Source: Bog-473 sp963730785 (GTDB lineage: Bacteria; Actinomycetota; Acidimicrobiia; Acidimicrobiales; RAAP-2). Taken from it: a stretch of DNA of 64,000 nucleotides. A program made the translations under genes and the position numbers. The stretch spans positions 186,001 through 250,000 of the forward strand of contig CAVSTF010000003.1 in assembly GCA_963730785.1 (NCBI GenBank), in the 5' to 3' direction. Below are positions 50,757 to 60,459 of the stretch, piece after piece; position 1 is the first letter of the stretch, and the number at the start of each line of letters is the position of its first letter. The notes under the pieces were generated by a model, which worked only from the letters and a program-made list of their open reading frames with translations, made no database searches and was not told the origin of the DNA.

Positions 50757-51638
50757 ATGACGGGGCCGATAATCGGCGAGACGGCAACGACGACGGGTGC
50801 GCGCGCCCATGCCCGAGGACAGGCCAACACGGTGGTGCCACATATGCCTATCGTGCCGGCCAATCGTTTTGAGCCGCTGCCCGATGGAGTGGCTCCTGCG
50901 CAGATGCGGTGGGCTGAGCGGGTGGCGCCGGGTGGCTACGCGCACCGAGTCCTTGCCCCGGGCTCCACCCTTCGTCTCGGTGACGTGGACGCCGATGCCT
51001 GCGCCCATGTGCTCCTGTTTCGGGCGGATCAGCCGTGGGAGCGACTCTGTGTCGCCGACACGGTGAAGGTGCAGTGGCAGGCCTACTCCGGCGCCGGGCA
51101 GTTATTGCTGTCCGATCAGGGGCGTGTCCTGGCCAGTGTGGTGACCGACACCTCCGGCGCCCACGACAGCATTTGTGGCACGACAACCCTGCTGGGCAAC
51201 TTCGAGCGCTACGGCTCAGGTTCTCCTGAGGGTCCTTCCCCGGCTGGACGGGAACTCTTCGTATTGGCGGCGGCCAAACACGGCCTTGGTTCCAGGGATC
51301 TTCCACCCAGCATGTCGTTCTTCAAGGGAGTCCGGGTAAACCCGACGAGCGGTGCGCTCGAGTGGAAGGGCGGCACCGGGACGCCTTCGGTGGTGGAGTT
51401 GCGAGCCGAAATGCCCCTCCTGATCCTGATTGCCAATACGACGCATCCCATTGATCCTCGGGACACCTGGCAATGCTCAACCCTGGAGGTGGTGGCCTGG
51501 GCGGGTTCGCCCACGGGAGCGCACGATGCACTCTGGACGTCGACTCCGGAACGAGCACGGGCATTCGAGAACACGGCCGAGGAAATGGCGTCCTACGGAG
51601 CGCCTCTTGAGCGGATGGAGCCCAGTGGCGCTCATTGA
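50757..51638 (+). CDS. urea-carboxylase-associated protein 1 (DUF1989), carboxyguanidine deiminase type
   Basis: First gene of the carboxylase operon, 293 residues. The DUF1989 core shows VLLFRADQPWERLCVADTVKVQ near 86-107, TDTSGAHDSICG near 129-140 and SFFKGVRVNPTSG near 187-199. The family was long named urea carboxylase-associated protein; paired members have been shown to form carboxyguanidine deiminase (CgdA/CgdB), which converts carboxyguanidine to allophanate and ammonia. ATG 50757 has GGAAGG at good distance. The presence of this pair argues that the operon handles guanidine rather than urea. It overlaps the second DUF1989 gene. Confidence 0.88.
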   Translation: MTGPIIGETATTTGARAHARGQANTVVPHMPIVPANRFEPLPDGVAPAQMRWAERVAPGGYAHRVLAPGSTLRLGDVDADACAHVLLFRADQPWERLCVADTVKVQWQAYSGAGQLLLSDQGRVLASVVTDTSGAHDSICGTTTLLGNFERYGSGSPEGPSPAGRELFVLAAAKHGLGSRDLPPSMSFFKGVRVNPTSGALEWKGGTGTPSVVELRAEMPLLILIANTTHPIDPRDTWQCSTLEVVAWAGSPTGAHDALWTSTPERARAFENTAEEMASYGAPLERMEPSGAH

Positions 51639-52227
51639 CGATGTCGTGGCGGCTCGGGCACCGTGGTCCGGGGTCGTGCCGGCCGGCGGCACTTTGCAGA
51701 TCGTTGACACCGGGGGCAATCAGGCGGTCGACTGCCTGTTCTACGTGGTTGGGGACACGGCCGAGCGGTACAGCGCTCCCGACACGGTGGCCGCCCAAGG
51801 GTCCATTTTCCTGACCACCGGGAGCGTGCTCCGGTCGAATCTCGGACGTCCACTTTTGACCGTCATCGCCGACGAGGTGGGCCGCCACGACACCCTGGGC
51901 GGAGCCTGCTCCAAGGAATCGAACACGCTGCGGTACGGCCATCACACCAAGGCTCAGCATGCCTGCGTTGAGAATTTCCTGATCGAAGGGGCCAAGTGGG
52001 GCTTGGGGAAGCGCGACGTCGTGAGCAATATCAACTGGTACATGAACGTGCCCGTTGAGTCGGATGGCGCCTTGGGCATCGTCGACGGACTTTCGGCTCC
52101 TGGACTCTCGTTGACGCTTCGAGCCCACGTCGACGTCCTGACCCTGGTGTCGAACTGCCCTCAGATCAACAACCCATGCAACGGATTCGATCCCACGCCG
52201 GTTCGCATCGTTGTCGAGGAAGCCTGA
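51625..52227 (+). CDS. urea-carboxylase-associated protein 2 (DUF1989), carboxyguanidine deiminase type
   Basis: Second DUF1989 protein, 200 residues, probable partner of the preceding one. VPAGGTLQIVDTGGNQAVDCLFY near 22-44 is broken here as VPAGGTLQIVDT and GGNQAVDCLFY. DEVGRHDTLGGACSKESNTLRYG near 91-113 contains the conserved His and Cys, and NCPQINNPCNGFDPTPV ends the protein. GTG 51625 overlaps the upstream stop by 14 bases and has GGATGGAG just before it. The carboxylase ATG follows three bases after its stop. Confidence 0.88.
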   Translation: MALIDDVVAARAPWSGVVPAGGTLQIVDTGGNQAVDCLFYVVGDTAERYSAPDTVAAQGSIFLTTGSVLRSNLGRPLLTVIADEVGRHDTLGGACSKESNTLRYGHHTKAQHACVENFLIEGAKWGLGKRDVVSNINWYMNVPVESDGALGIVDGLSAPGLSLTLRAHVDVLTLVSNCPQINNPCNGFDPTPVRIVVEEA

Positions 52228-52229
52228 CT

Positions 52230-55200
52230 ATGGAGTCGCTGCTGGTCGCCAACCGCGGCGAAATCGCGGTCCGCATCATCTCGACGGCAGCCAGACTTGG
52301 TATTTCCACCGTGGCCGTGTTCTCGGATGCCGATCGGGGAGCGCCGCATGTGCGCTTGGCTGACCAGGCCGTTCGTATCGGTCCCACTCCGGCCCGGGAG
52401 AGCTATTTGCGGGCGGAGGCCATCGTCGAGGCCGCCTTGGCCACCGGAGCCCAGGCCATCCATCCTGGCTATGGGTTCCTGTCGGAGCACGCTGACTTCG
52501 CCCGGATGGTGGAGGTCGGCTGGGCTCTTGTTCGTAGGACCGACTGCCGCAGCAGATGGAGTTGTTCGGCGTGAAGCATGCGGCCAGGGATGCGGCCGCG
52601 GCGGCCGGGGTGCCGTTGGTGCCCGGCAGTGGCCTGTTGTCATCAGTCGACGAGGCCATGGAGGCAGCGATCCAGCATTGGCTACCCGTTGATGGTCAAG
52701 GCCACCGGTGGTGGGGGCGGTATCGGTATTCAGCCGTGCGACGGTCCCGAGGACCTGGCCGAGGCGTACACCCGCGTCTCCCGTCTGGCGGAGGCGAATT
52801 TCGGCAATGGGGCCGTGTTCTTGGAGCGCCGGGTCCTGCGGGCCCGTCACATCGAAGTACAGGTCCTCGGTGACGGATTGGGCGACGTGGTCACGTTGGG
52901 CGACCGCGACTGCAGCCTGCAGCGGCGCAATCAGAAAGTGGTGGAGGAGGCGCCGGCGCCGAACATTCCGGACGGGGTGCGTGAGGTGATCGCCCGGACG
53001 AGCGCCGAGCTTTGCCGATCGGTCCAGTACCGGTCAGCCGGAACCGTCGAATTCGTCTACGACGTCGAGCGTGCCGAGGCCATGTTCCTGGAGGTGAACA
53101 CCCGCCTGCAGGTGGAGCATCCGGTCACCGAGCAGGTCTGGGGCGTCGATCTGGTTGAACTGATGCTTCGAGTTGCCGATGGGGATTCGACGCGCGCTGG
53201 ACATGGCTCGAGATGCTCGCAGTCAAGGTTCCTCCATTGAGGCTCGGGTCTATGCCGAGGATGTCACTCGCGACTACCAACCCAGTCCTGGTCTCATCAC
53301 CCAGGTGACGTGGGCCCCCGGGACCCGAGTCGACGGTTGGATCGAGAACGGCACCGAAGTGTCTGCCGCCTATGACCCGCTGCTGGCCAAGGTGATAGCC
53401 ACGGGCGAGGACCGGGAAGCGGCTCGCGACGACCCTTCAGGCCGCGTTGGCGACGAGCGCCATCGACGGGATTGAGACCAACCTCGCGTTCGTCGCGGCC
53501 GCCATTGAACTGCCTGATTTCGTCGCCTGTACCCACACCACCGCCACGCTGGCCGAGTTCAGGTTCTCATCGCCCCGCCTCGAGGTCGTCCGACCTGGCA
53601 CCCAGACGACGGTCCAGGCCTGGCCCGGTCGCCAGGGGTTCTGGGATGTCGGCGTCCCCCCATCAGGGCCGATGGATGACCGATCCTTTCGCTGGGGGAA
53701 CCGAGCCCTGGGCAACGATGAGGGCGCTCCAGGCATTGAAGCCACGCTGGTAGGACCGTCCATCCTGTGCACCGCCGACACGTGGGTCTGCGTGACCGGT
53801 GCACCGACGGTGGTCACGGTCGATGGTGAACCTGTTCCCATGTGGGCCCCGGTGCAGGTGCCGCGCCGGGTCCGTGCTCGATGTTGGGGCCATCGGTGCC
53901 CCGGGCATTCGGGCCTACATCGCCTTTAGCCGGTGGATTGCAGGTGCCGGAATTCTTAGGCAGTGCCACCACGTTCACCTTGGGCGGCCTGGGTGGGCTC
54001 GGGGGACGGACTCTCCGGGCTGGCGACGTCCTGCGGACCGATCCCCCGGCCATCGATCCGGAATTAGTCGGACGCGCCGACGGAGCCGCTGCCAGCACTT
54101 TCAGTGGATTGGAAGGTCGACGTGATGCCGGGCCCTCACGCCGCCCCGGAATTCTTTACCGAGCAGGATTTGGACGTCTTCTACGCCACTGATTGGGAGG
54201 TCCATTTCAACTCTGCCCGCACGGGCGTCCGGTTGGTTGGACCCAGACCGAAATGGGCCCGTTCCGACGGGGGCGACGCCGGTCTTCATCCGTCCAACAT
54301 TCATGACACGCCCTATTCGGTCGGGGCCGTCAACTTCACGGGTGATGTTCCCATTCTCTTAGGCCCGGACGGCCCGAGCCTTGGTGGTTTCGTCTGCCCC
54401 GCCACGGTGCTGCTGGACGAGCGGTGGAAGCTCGGGCAATTGCGGCCCGGCGATCGGGTCCGTTTCGTGCCGCGGCAGGCGGTGGGAGCTCCGAACCTCT
54501 TGCTGAGGGACGGCGCCCCTGACTTGACCGGGGTGATGGCTCGCCGACTCCAGGGAGCGACTCCGGCTGTGACGTATCGAGCCAACGGCGACGACAACCT
54601 GCTCGTGGAGTACGGCGCCATGGAACTCGACATTTCCATGCGGGCCCGCATCCACGTCTTGGCCGAGGAGATAAGGAAAGCGGGTCTGGAGGGGATCATC
54701 GACCTCACTCCGGGGGTGCGAACGCTTCAGGTCCATTTCGATCCTCGGGTCGCCAACTTGGACCAGGTCTTGGATGCCGTCGGCGCGCTGGAAGACACGC
54801 TGCCTCCGTCGGATCAACTTGAGGTGCCCAGTCGCGAGATCTTCCTCCCGTTGTCGTGGGATGACCCGGCCATCCATGAAGCCACGTCGCGCTACATGGC
54901 TGGTGTGCGCGACGACGCGCCGTGGTGCCCCTGGAACATTGAATTCATTCGCCGGATCAATGGGTTGAACGATGTGGACGAGGTGCGTCGCATTGTTTTT
55001 GACGCCTCCTACTTGGTGCTCGGTCTGGGCGACGTCTACCTGGGCGCACCGCTGGCCACGCCGATCGACCCCCGTCACCGCCTGGTGACGACGAAGTACA
55101 ACCCGGCTCGTACCTGGACCGCGGAGAACTCGGTCGGCATCGGCGGGGCCTATCTCTGTATTTATGGCATGGAGAGTCCGGGCGGTTATCAGCTGGTGGG

Positions 55201-55777
55201 TCGGACCGTGCAGATCTGGCGAACGCACCAGCAGTACCCTCCTTTTGAACCCGGCACGCCGTGGCTCCTGCGGTTCTTCGACCGCATCAACTGGTTTCCT
55301 GTTTCGGCGGAGGAATTGCTCGACGCCCGCGCCGATTTCGCCGTCGGACGATATGAGGTGCGGGTCGAAGAGGGTGTCTTCCGCCTGGGAGATTACGAAC
55401 AGATGCTGGTCGACGAGGCCGATTCGATTGCGGCCTTCCGCACTCGCCAGTCGGCCTCGTTCAATGCTGAGCGAGCCGCCTGGGCCGCAGCCGGCGAGTT
55501 CGAACCTCGGGAGGATCCGATACCAGTACCGGTCGGTGAATTCGAAGTGCCGGAGAACGGGACGCTGGTCGAGGCACCCATGACGTCAAGTGTGTGGAAG
55601 GTGGTGGCGCAACCAGGTGACACGGTGGTCGCTGGTCAAGCCCTCATCATCCTCGAAGCCATGAAGACAGAGACCTCTGTGCTCTCACCGTGCGATGGCG
55701 TGGTGCTCAGCATTGTGGTGTCGCCCGGCACCCAGGTCCACACCGGATCCCCGTTGGTCGTGGTTGGGACCACCTGA
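52230..55777 (+). CDS. biotin-dependent urea/guanidine carboxylase; frame-disrupted in the first half
   Basis: Carboxylates guanidine (or urea) with ATP and bicarbonate on a swinging biotin. Repaired length is about 1180 residues, the family norm. Order of domains: biotin carboxylase (LVANRGEIAVRII, HPGYGFLSEHADFA, MVKATGGGGGIGI, FLEVNTRLQVEHPVTEQ), AHS2-type carboxyltransferase (FWDVGVPPSGPMDDRSF), AHS1-type part (NIEFIRRINGLNDVDEVRRI, LVLGLGDVYLGAP) and biotinyl domain (ILEAMKTE with the biotin Lys). Eight frame changes near 52520, 52548, 52675, 53188, 53427, 53865, 53929 and 54108 all need removal of one base. From 54125 the frame is intact. DUF1989 neighbours favour guanidine as substrate. 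Confidence 0.88.
54125..55777 (+). CDS. intact 3' reading frame of the carboxylase
   Basis: The part of the carboxylase gene readable without correction, 550 residues from an internal ATG: end of the carboxyltransferase domain, the AHS1-type region and the biotinyl domain. It is listed separately because gene callers will report it as its own gene. It has no N-terminal biotin carboxylase and no ribosome site of its own, so it is unlikely to be an independent gene. The residue said to separate guanidine from urea carboxylases lies in this half, near the CPWNIEFIRR segment, but I cannot place it with certainty. Confidence 0.6.
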   Translation: MPGPHAAPEFFTEQDLDVFYATDWEVHFNSARTGVRLVGPRPKWARSDGGDAGLHPSNIHDTPYSVGAVNFTGDVPILLGPDGPSLGGFVCPATVLLDERWKLGQLRPGDRVRFVPRQAVGAPNLLLRDGAPDLTGVMARRLQGATPAVTYRANGDDNLLVEYGAMELDISMRARIHVLAEEIRKAGLEGIIDLTPGVRTLQVHFDPRVANLDQVLDAVGALEDTLPPSDQLEVPSREIFLPLSWDDPAIHEATSRYMAGVRDDAPWCPWNIEFIRRINGLNDVDEVRRIVFDASYLVLGLGDVYLGAPLATPIDPRHRLVTTKYNPARTWTAENSVGIGGAYLCIYGMESPGGYQLVGRTVQIWRTHQQYPPFEPGTPWLLRFFDRINWFPVSAEELLDARADFAVGRYEVRVEEGVFRLGDYEQMLVDEADSIAAFRTRQSASFNAERAAWAAAGEFEPREDPIPVPVGEFEVPENGTLVEAPMTSSVWKVVAQPGDTVVAGQALIILEAMKTETSVLSPCDGVVLSIVVSPGTQVHTGSPLVVVGTT

Positions 55778-55790
55778 TGCGGGGGTCAAG

Positions 55791-57509
55791 GTGGGCGTAG
55801 CCACGGAAGCGGCTGAGCGCTCCTTGGCCGCGGTCGCCGAAGCGGAACGTCCCGAGGTATGGATCAGTCGCTTCAGTGAGAGCCACATCCGCGACACGGC
55901 TGCCCGGATTGACGAAGATGTCGCTGCCGGCGCGGACCTTCCATTGGCCGGTCTGACGTTTGCGGTCAAAGACAACATCGACGTGGCCGGTCTGGCGACC
56001 ACGGCCGCATGTCCGGACTTTTCCTATCAACCCGACGTGGATGCCCCGGCTGTGCAGGCGCTGCGACAGGCTGGTGCGATCTGCATCGGTAAGACGAACC
56101 TCGACCAATTCGCCACCGGGCTCGTGGGCACCCGCAGTCCCTACGGTGCCGTCCGCAATGCGTGGCATCCGGAACGAATTTCGGGCGGGAGCAGTAGTGG
56201 ATCCGCAGTAGCGGTTGCCCTTGGTCTGGTTGATGTCGCCCTGGGGACGGATACGGCAGGATCCGGTCGCGTGCCGGCCGCGCTCAACGGCATCGTCGGC
56301 TTCAAAGCCACCTACGGCCTGGTGTCCACTCAGGGCGTGGTGCCGGCCTGCTACTCGTTCGACTGCGTCACCGTCTTCGCTGCCGATGTCACTCTGGCCA
56401 GTCGGGCGATGGCGGTCATGGCTGGGCCGGGCGGTATCGCACCTGATCGACGCCAGTTCCCCCCTCACGCACCACTGGGTTCGAACGATCCGCCCATCGT
56501 CGCCCGTCCATCACTTGCTCAACTGCCCGAACTCTCGGCCAGCCGACTGGCAGCCTACGAAGCCGCGCTCGAGCATCTCCATCAGATGGGTTGCACGCTC
56601 GTCGATATTGACCTGGCCCCATTTTTGGAGGCGGGCCAACTCCTCTATCAAGGGGCGTTCGTGGCCGAGCGCTACGAAGCGGTCGGGGAGTGGATGTCGT
56701 CGCATCCCGGCCACCTCGACCCAACGGTGAGCAGCATCATTCTGGGAGCTGCGTCACTTCCGGCCCATCGCCTGGCGGCCGACATTCGTCGTCTGGCTGG
56801 CCTGAAGGCCAAGGTCATGGCGGAATGGCGCCGGGTGGGCGCTGATTCGCTCGTCCTGCCCACGGTACCGATCCACCCGACCTTGGCCGAGGTCGCCGCC
56901 GACCCGATCGGCACCAATACCGCCCTCGGGCGCTACACCACGTTCCTCAATCTGCTCGATCTGTGTGCAGTTGCCGTACCGTTCGGCACCTGTGACGGCC
57001 TGCCCCACGGGGTGAGTTGCATCGGTCCAGCCTTCAGTGACTCGGTGCAGATGCAGATGGCCCAAAAGTTCGAATCATCGGGTGCCGATCCATCAACTGG
57101 CGGCCACAAACCTGGACTGGGCACCCAGGCCGTCCGGTTGGCCGTGGTCGGGGCCCATCTGTCGGGCCAGCCGCTCAATCATCAATTGACGCAACGGGGC
57201 GGCCGCCTGGTCGGACCGGCGGCCACGTCGGCCACCTATCGCCTCTTCGCCCTCGACACCCAGCCTCCCAAACCTGGATTGATTCGAGTCAGTGACGGTG
57301 GCGCGTCCATCGCCCTTGAGGTGTGGGAGTTGCCTCCGAGCGGCTTTGCCGATTTCGTGGACAGTCTCCCCTCACCGATGGCCATCGGCACGCTCGATCT
57401 TTCCGATGGATCACAAGTGACCGGCTTCCTGTGTGAGCCAATTGCCATCGAGGGGGCGCGAGATATCAGCGAATTCGGTGGCTGGCGGAACTATCTCGCT
57501 TCTCGTTGA
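55791..57509 (+). CDS. atzF: allophanate hydrolase
   Basis: Splits allophanate into two ammonia and two CO2, the last step of the operon. The 572-residue protein has the amidase-signature triad: Lys in VKDNIDVAG near 60-68, cis-Ser in ISGGSSSGSAVAVA near 128-141 and nucleophile Ser in GTDTAGSGRVPA near 152-163. The C-terminal domain after about 450 (VGAHLSGQPLNHQL, FLCEPIAIEGARDI) is the separate decarboxylating domain specific to allophanate hydrolase. GTG 55791 has GGGGG five bases upstream and follows the carboxylase stop by 13 bases. Confidence 0.94.
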   Translation: MGVATEAAERSLAAVAEAERPEVWISRFSESHIRDTAARIDEDVAAGADLPLAGLTFAVKDNIDVAGLATTAACPDFSYQPDVDAPAVQALRQAGAICIGKTNLDQFATGLVGTRSPYGAVRNAWHPERISGGSSSGSAVAVALGLVDVALGTDTAGSGRVPAALNGIVGFKATYGLVSTQGVVPACYSFDCVTVFAADVTLASRAMAVMAGPGGIAPDRRQFPPHAPLGSNDPPIVARPSLAQLPELSASRLAAYEAALEHLHQMGCTLVDIDLAPFLEAGQLLYQGAFVAERYEAVGEWMSSHPGHLDPTVSSIILGAASLPAHRLAADIRRLAGLKAKVMAEWRRVGADSLVLPTVPIHPTLAEVAADPIGTNTALGRYTTFLNLLDLCAVAVPFGTCDGLPHGVSCIGPAFSDSVQMQMAQKFESSGADPSTGGHKPGLGTQAVRLAVVGAHLSGQPLNHQLTQRGGRLVGPAATSATYRLFALDTQPPKPGLIRVSDGGASIALEVWELPPSGFADFVDSLPSPMAIGTLDLSDGSQVTGFLCEPIAIEGARDISEFGGWRNYLASR

Positions 57510-57513
57510 CCTC

Positions 57514-58368
57514 TCACACGGTGTGGAGCGGCTGATCGAAGTAGAGCTGCGGCCGTCGTTCGTCTTCGAGGAGGGCGGAAATGCCCTCCCTCTGGAGGGC
57601 CAGAGGGAGATCGATCCGGTGCACCAGTAACTCGGGGGCGTGCGTGGAACCCGGCGCCGCCCGCCGCGCTTCGGCCACCACGGTGCCGGTGGGAGCCACA
57701 ATCCGGCTCGCGCCGAGCAAGGTCGAGGTGCTGTGAGCCCCGCACTGGTTGGCCTGCACCCACCACTGGCTATTGGCCAGGGCCATGGCCGGATAGAAGA
57801 GGTCCCAGGCGATGGCGGCCTCGACCTCATAGGCCGAAGGGGCCAAGACCAGGTGGGCACCCCGCAGGGCCAGAGTGCGGGCCACTTCGGGGAAGTCGCC
57901 GTCGAAACAAATGACCAGGCCCACCACGCCCAGTGACGGGTCCTCAAAGGTGGTCAGGCAGTCACCCGGCGTGAAGACCGACAATTCCCCCGTCGGCGAA
58001 TAGAGGTGGGCCTTGCGATGCCAGGCGGCCAGCTTCCCGTTGGGGTCGAACACCAGCATGGTGTTGTAGATCTCACCGTGCTCACCCAGTTCCGGCACAC
58101 TGCCCGCCGCCAGCCACATGTGGGCGTCACGAGCGGCCTGAGCCAGGCGTTCGCTCCGGGGACCTTCTCGTGGTTCGGCCGATTGGCGGACATCGTTGGG
58201 CATGGTGACCGGGTCGTACCCGCAGGGCCAAAGCTCAGGGAGGAGGAGCAGTTCGACGCCGCGCGATACCGCCAGGTCCACCATGCCCAACGCGACCTGC
58301 ATGTTGCGTTGTGGTTCGCCGGGAATGGCCAGAAATTGCGCCACCCCTACTTGAAGATCTCGCTTCAT
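57514..58368 (-). CDS. carbon-nitrogen hydrolase (nitrilase superfamily)
   Basis: Cysteine amidase of 284 residues, cytoplasmic. The Glu-Lys-Cys triad is visible: Glu in LLLLPELWPCGYD near 41-53, Lys in WHRKAHLYS near 117-125, Cys in VGLVICFDGDFPE near 149-161. Length and motifs fit the N-carbamoylputrescine amidase/omega-amidase/beta-ureidopropionase branch. It converges with allophanate hydrolase, four bases apart, and lies next to two ureohydrolases, so a carbamoyl or guanidino-derived amide is likely. The exact substrate is open. Confidence 0.9.
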   Translation of the reverse strand: MKRDLQVGVAQFLAIPGEPQRNMQVALGMVDLAVSRGVELLLLPELWPCGYDPVTMPNDVRQSAEPREGPRSERLAQAARDAHMWLAAGSVPELGEHGEIYNTMLVFDPNGKLAAWHRKAHLYSPTGELSVFTPGDCLTTFEDPSLGVVGLVICFDGDFPEVARTLALRGAHLVLAPSAYEVEAAIAWDLFYPAMALANSQWWVQANQCGAHSTSTLLGASRIVAPTGTVVAEARRAAPGSTHAPELLVHRIDLPLALQREGISALLEDERRPQLYFDQPLHTV

Positions 58369-58532
58369 TTCGGCACCCGATTCACCGATTCCCCGTCTTC
58401 CTGTGCCGCTGAGGGCAACTTAGGACGGGATCGTTCTCAGCTGGTTTCCACTACATGAATGGACTGTTACAAGCTCCTGGTTTCGTTCGGTTGATGCCGG
58501 CTCGTCCGTAATCTCGGTGGGATCGGCCGACG

Positions 58533-59537
58533 ATGGGAGCACTGGTGACACCAGGTCCGGGACGCATGGATATGCCCTTCGTGGGAATTCCGTCATTTCT
58601 CCGTTCGCCGGTACTCGGGCCTGAAGACCAGGTCGACGCTGACCTGGTCATCTTGGGAGCGCCCACCGATGAGGGCTCTCCATTCATGCCGGGTTCCCGC
58701 TTCGGCCCCCGGTCGATTCGGGAACACTCCCTCCGGTTCGTGACCGATGAGCCGGGTTTCTTCGACCCGGCCGACGGTCGCCGGTATTTGGCCCATGAAG
58801 TGACCCACCGCCGCATCGTCGACTTGGGCGATGCCGACATCATCCCGACCAATGTGGCCGGGACCTTTGACAACATCACCGAACTCACCGCCCGGGCCCT
58901 CAGCCGAGGCGGGACCCCGATCATCCTCGGGGGCGATCACGCCATCTCGTTTCCGGTGGTGCGGGCGTTCACCGAACCGCTCTACGTGATCCACTTCGAT
59001 GCCCATCTGGACTACATGCCATTCGTGCATGGCGCCTCCATGACCAATGCACACGCCTTCCGCCATGTGGCCCATATGCCGCACGTCCTCGGCCTCATAC
59101 AGGTGGGTATCCGGAGTCTTCGGAGCACCGAGGTGATGTGGCGGGACACGCTGGAGGACGGCAACCAGGTGGTGACCATGACCGAGTTCCGCCAGCGCGG
59201 CCCCGAAGCGCTGGCGGCCATGGTGCCCAAGGGGGCCCATTGCTACATCAGCCTCGACATGGACGTGCTGGACATGTCGCTGGTGCCGGGCTGCGTCTCG
59301 GGCGAACCGAACGGCATGCTTTACGACCAACTACGTGACGCACTCATTGCGTTGACGAATCGAGCCCGTATCGTCGGCCTCGACCTGGTTGAGGTCAATC
59401 CCCAGCTCGATGTTGGTACCGGCGCCACGTCGTACCTGGCCGCCCACACCATTGTTGAGTTCCTGGGCCATCTCTGCGACAGCGCCCATTGGAAGGAACT
59501 GCGGGTCAGGCCTCCAGGTCCATCGACATCAGGGTGA
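58533..59537 (+). CDS. ureohydrolase family protein (agmatinase/guanidine hydrolase-like)
   Basis: Binuclear-metal hydrolase of 334 residues that releases urea from a guanidino group or hydrolyses guanidine itself. Metal motifs are GGDHAISFP near 132-140, IHFDAHLDY near 152-160 and SLDMDVLDMSLVPG near 246-259. In the third motif the usual DP after DVLD is replaced by DM, which is unusual. The protein also carries EVNPQLDVGTG near 289-299. ATG 58533 has no strong ribosome site. Family members include agmatinase, formimidoylglutamase, guanidinobutyrase and nickel-dependent guanidine hydrolase; the context makes the last worth testing. Confidence 0.88.
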   Translation: MGALVTPGPGRMDMPFVGIPSFLRSPVLGPEDQVDADLVILGAPTDEGSPFMPGSRFGPRSIREHSLRFVTDEPGFFDPADGRRYLAHEVTHRRIVDLGDADIIPTNVAGTFDNITELTARALSRGGTPIILGGDHAISFPVVRAFTEPLYVIHFDAHLDYMPFVHGASMTNAHAFRHVAHMPHVLGLIQVGIRSLRSTEVMWRDTLEDGNQVVTMTEFRQRGPEALAAMVPKGAHCYISLDMDVLDMSLVPGCVSGEPNGMLYDQLRDALIALTNRARIVGLDLVEVNPQLDVGTGATSYLAAHTIVEFLGHLCDSAHWKELRVRPPGPSTSG

Positions 59538-60459
59538 CCAGGTCGTAGAGCACGTGGGCGGCCGCAATGGCCGTGATCTCGGCGTGGTCATAGGCCGGCG
59601 CCACTTCCACCACGTCGCCTCCCACCAACGAAAGAGGAGCCAGGCCGCGCAGCATGGCCAGGAGTTCGCGACTGGTCATGCCGCCGGCCTCGGGCGTACC
59701 GGTCCCGGGCGCGTGCGCCGGATCGAGGACGTCGATGTCCACCGAGACGTAGAGGGGGGCGTCGCCCACCCGGCGAATGAGCTGCTCAATGAGGGCATCC
59801 GTGCCCTGGGTGGCCACGTCGTTGCTCGAGATCTGGAAGAACCCCATATCGGTGTCGTCGGAGAGGTCGTCCTTCGAATAGAGGGGTCCCCGCAGCCCAA
59901 CGTGGGCGCTGTGGTCCTTGAGGAGCAGCCCTTCTTCCCAGGCCCGGCGAAATGGCGTGCCGTGGGTGTAGCGAGCGCCGAAGTAGGTGTCCCACGTGTC
60001 GAGATGGGCGTCAAAGTGGATCAGTGCGACTGGGCCGTGCCGCTTCACGGTGGAACGGAGCAGAGGGTGGGCAATGGTGTGGTCGCCACCGATGGCCACC
60101 AGGCGACCGCCATGGGCCAGCAGTGCGTCCGCTCCCGCTTCGATTTGGGCCACTGCCGCTTCGTTGTCGAAAGGGGAGCAGCTGATGTCACCGGCATCGA
60201 CCACCTGTCCCCGTTCGAACGGGAGTGTGTCCAGCTCCGGGTGATAGGGCCGGAGCAATCGAGATCCCTGACGTACCGCGCTGGGGCCGAAGCGGGCGCC
60301 GGGTCGATAGGTCGTCCCGCCGTCGAACGGAATGCCAACGACCGCAATGTCCCAATGGGACACCTGGTCGATGGTGGGCAGCCGGGCGAAGGTGGAGATT
60401 CCAGCAAACCGGGGCACCACCGTGGCGTTAGCCGGTCCGATCGGCGGCTGGTCAGTCAT
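59506..60459 (-). CDS. ureohydrolase family protein (agmatinase-like)
   Basis: Binuclear Mn or Ni hydrolase of 317 residues. All three metal motifs are canonical: IGGDHTIAHP near 125-134, LIHFDAHLDTWD near 148-159 and VSVDIDVLDPAHAPGTGTPE near 230-249. GGTTYRPGARFGPSAVR near 51-67 is the usual N-terminal block. It converges with the other ureohydrolase, overlapping by 32 bases, and its start overlaps the serine hydrolase stop by eight bases. Substrate could be agmatine, guanidinobutyrate or guanidine; no nickel chaperone genes are visible here. Confidence 0.92.
   Translation of the reverse strand: MTDQPPIGPANATVVPRFAGISTFARLPTIDQVSHWDIAVVGIPFDGGTTYRPGARFGPSAVRQGSRLLRPYHPELDTLPFERGQVVDAGDISCSPFDNEAAVAQIEAGADALLAHGGRLVAIGGDHTIAHPLLRSTVKRHGPVALIHFDAHLDTWDTYFGARYTHGTPFRRAWEEGLLLKDHSAHVGLRGPLYSKDDLSDDTDMGFFQISSNDVATQGTDALIEQLIRRVGDAPLYVSVDIDVLDPAHAPGTGTPEAGGMTSRELLAMLRGLAPLSLVGGDVVEVAPAYDHAEITAIAAAHVLYDLVTLMSMDLEA

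Noticed and set aside
52500..54115. Programmed frameshifting in the carboxylase
   Set aside because: Eight shifts in one gene with no common slippery sequence or stimulator are not compatible with known recoding; extra-base errors explain them better.
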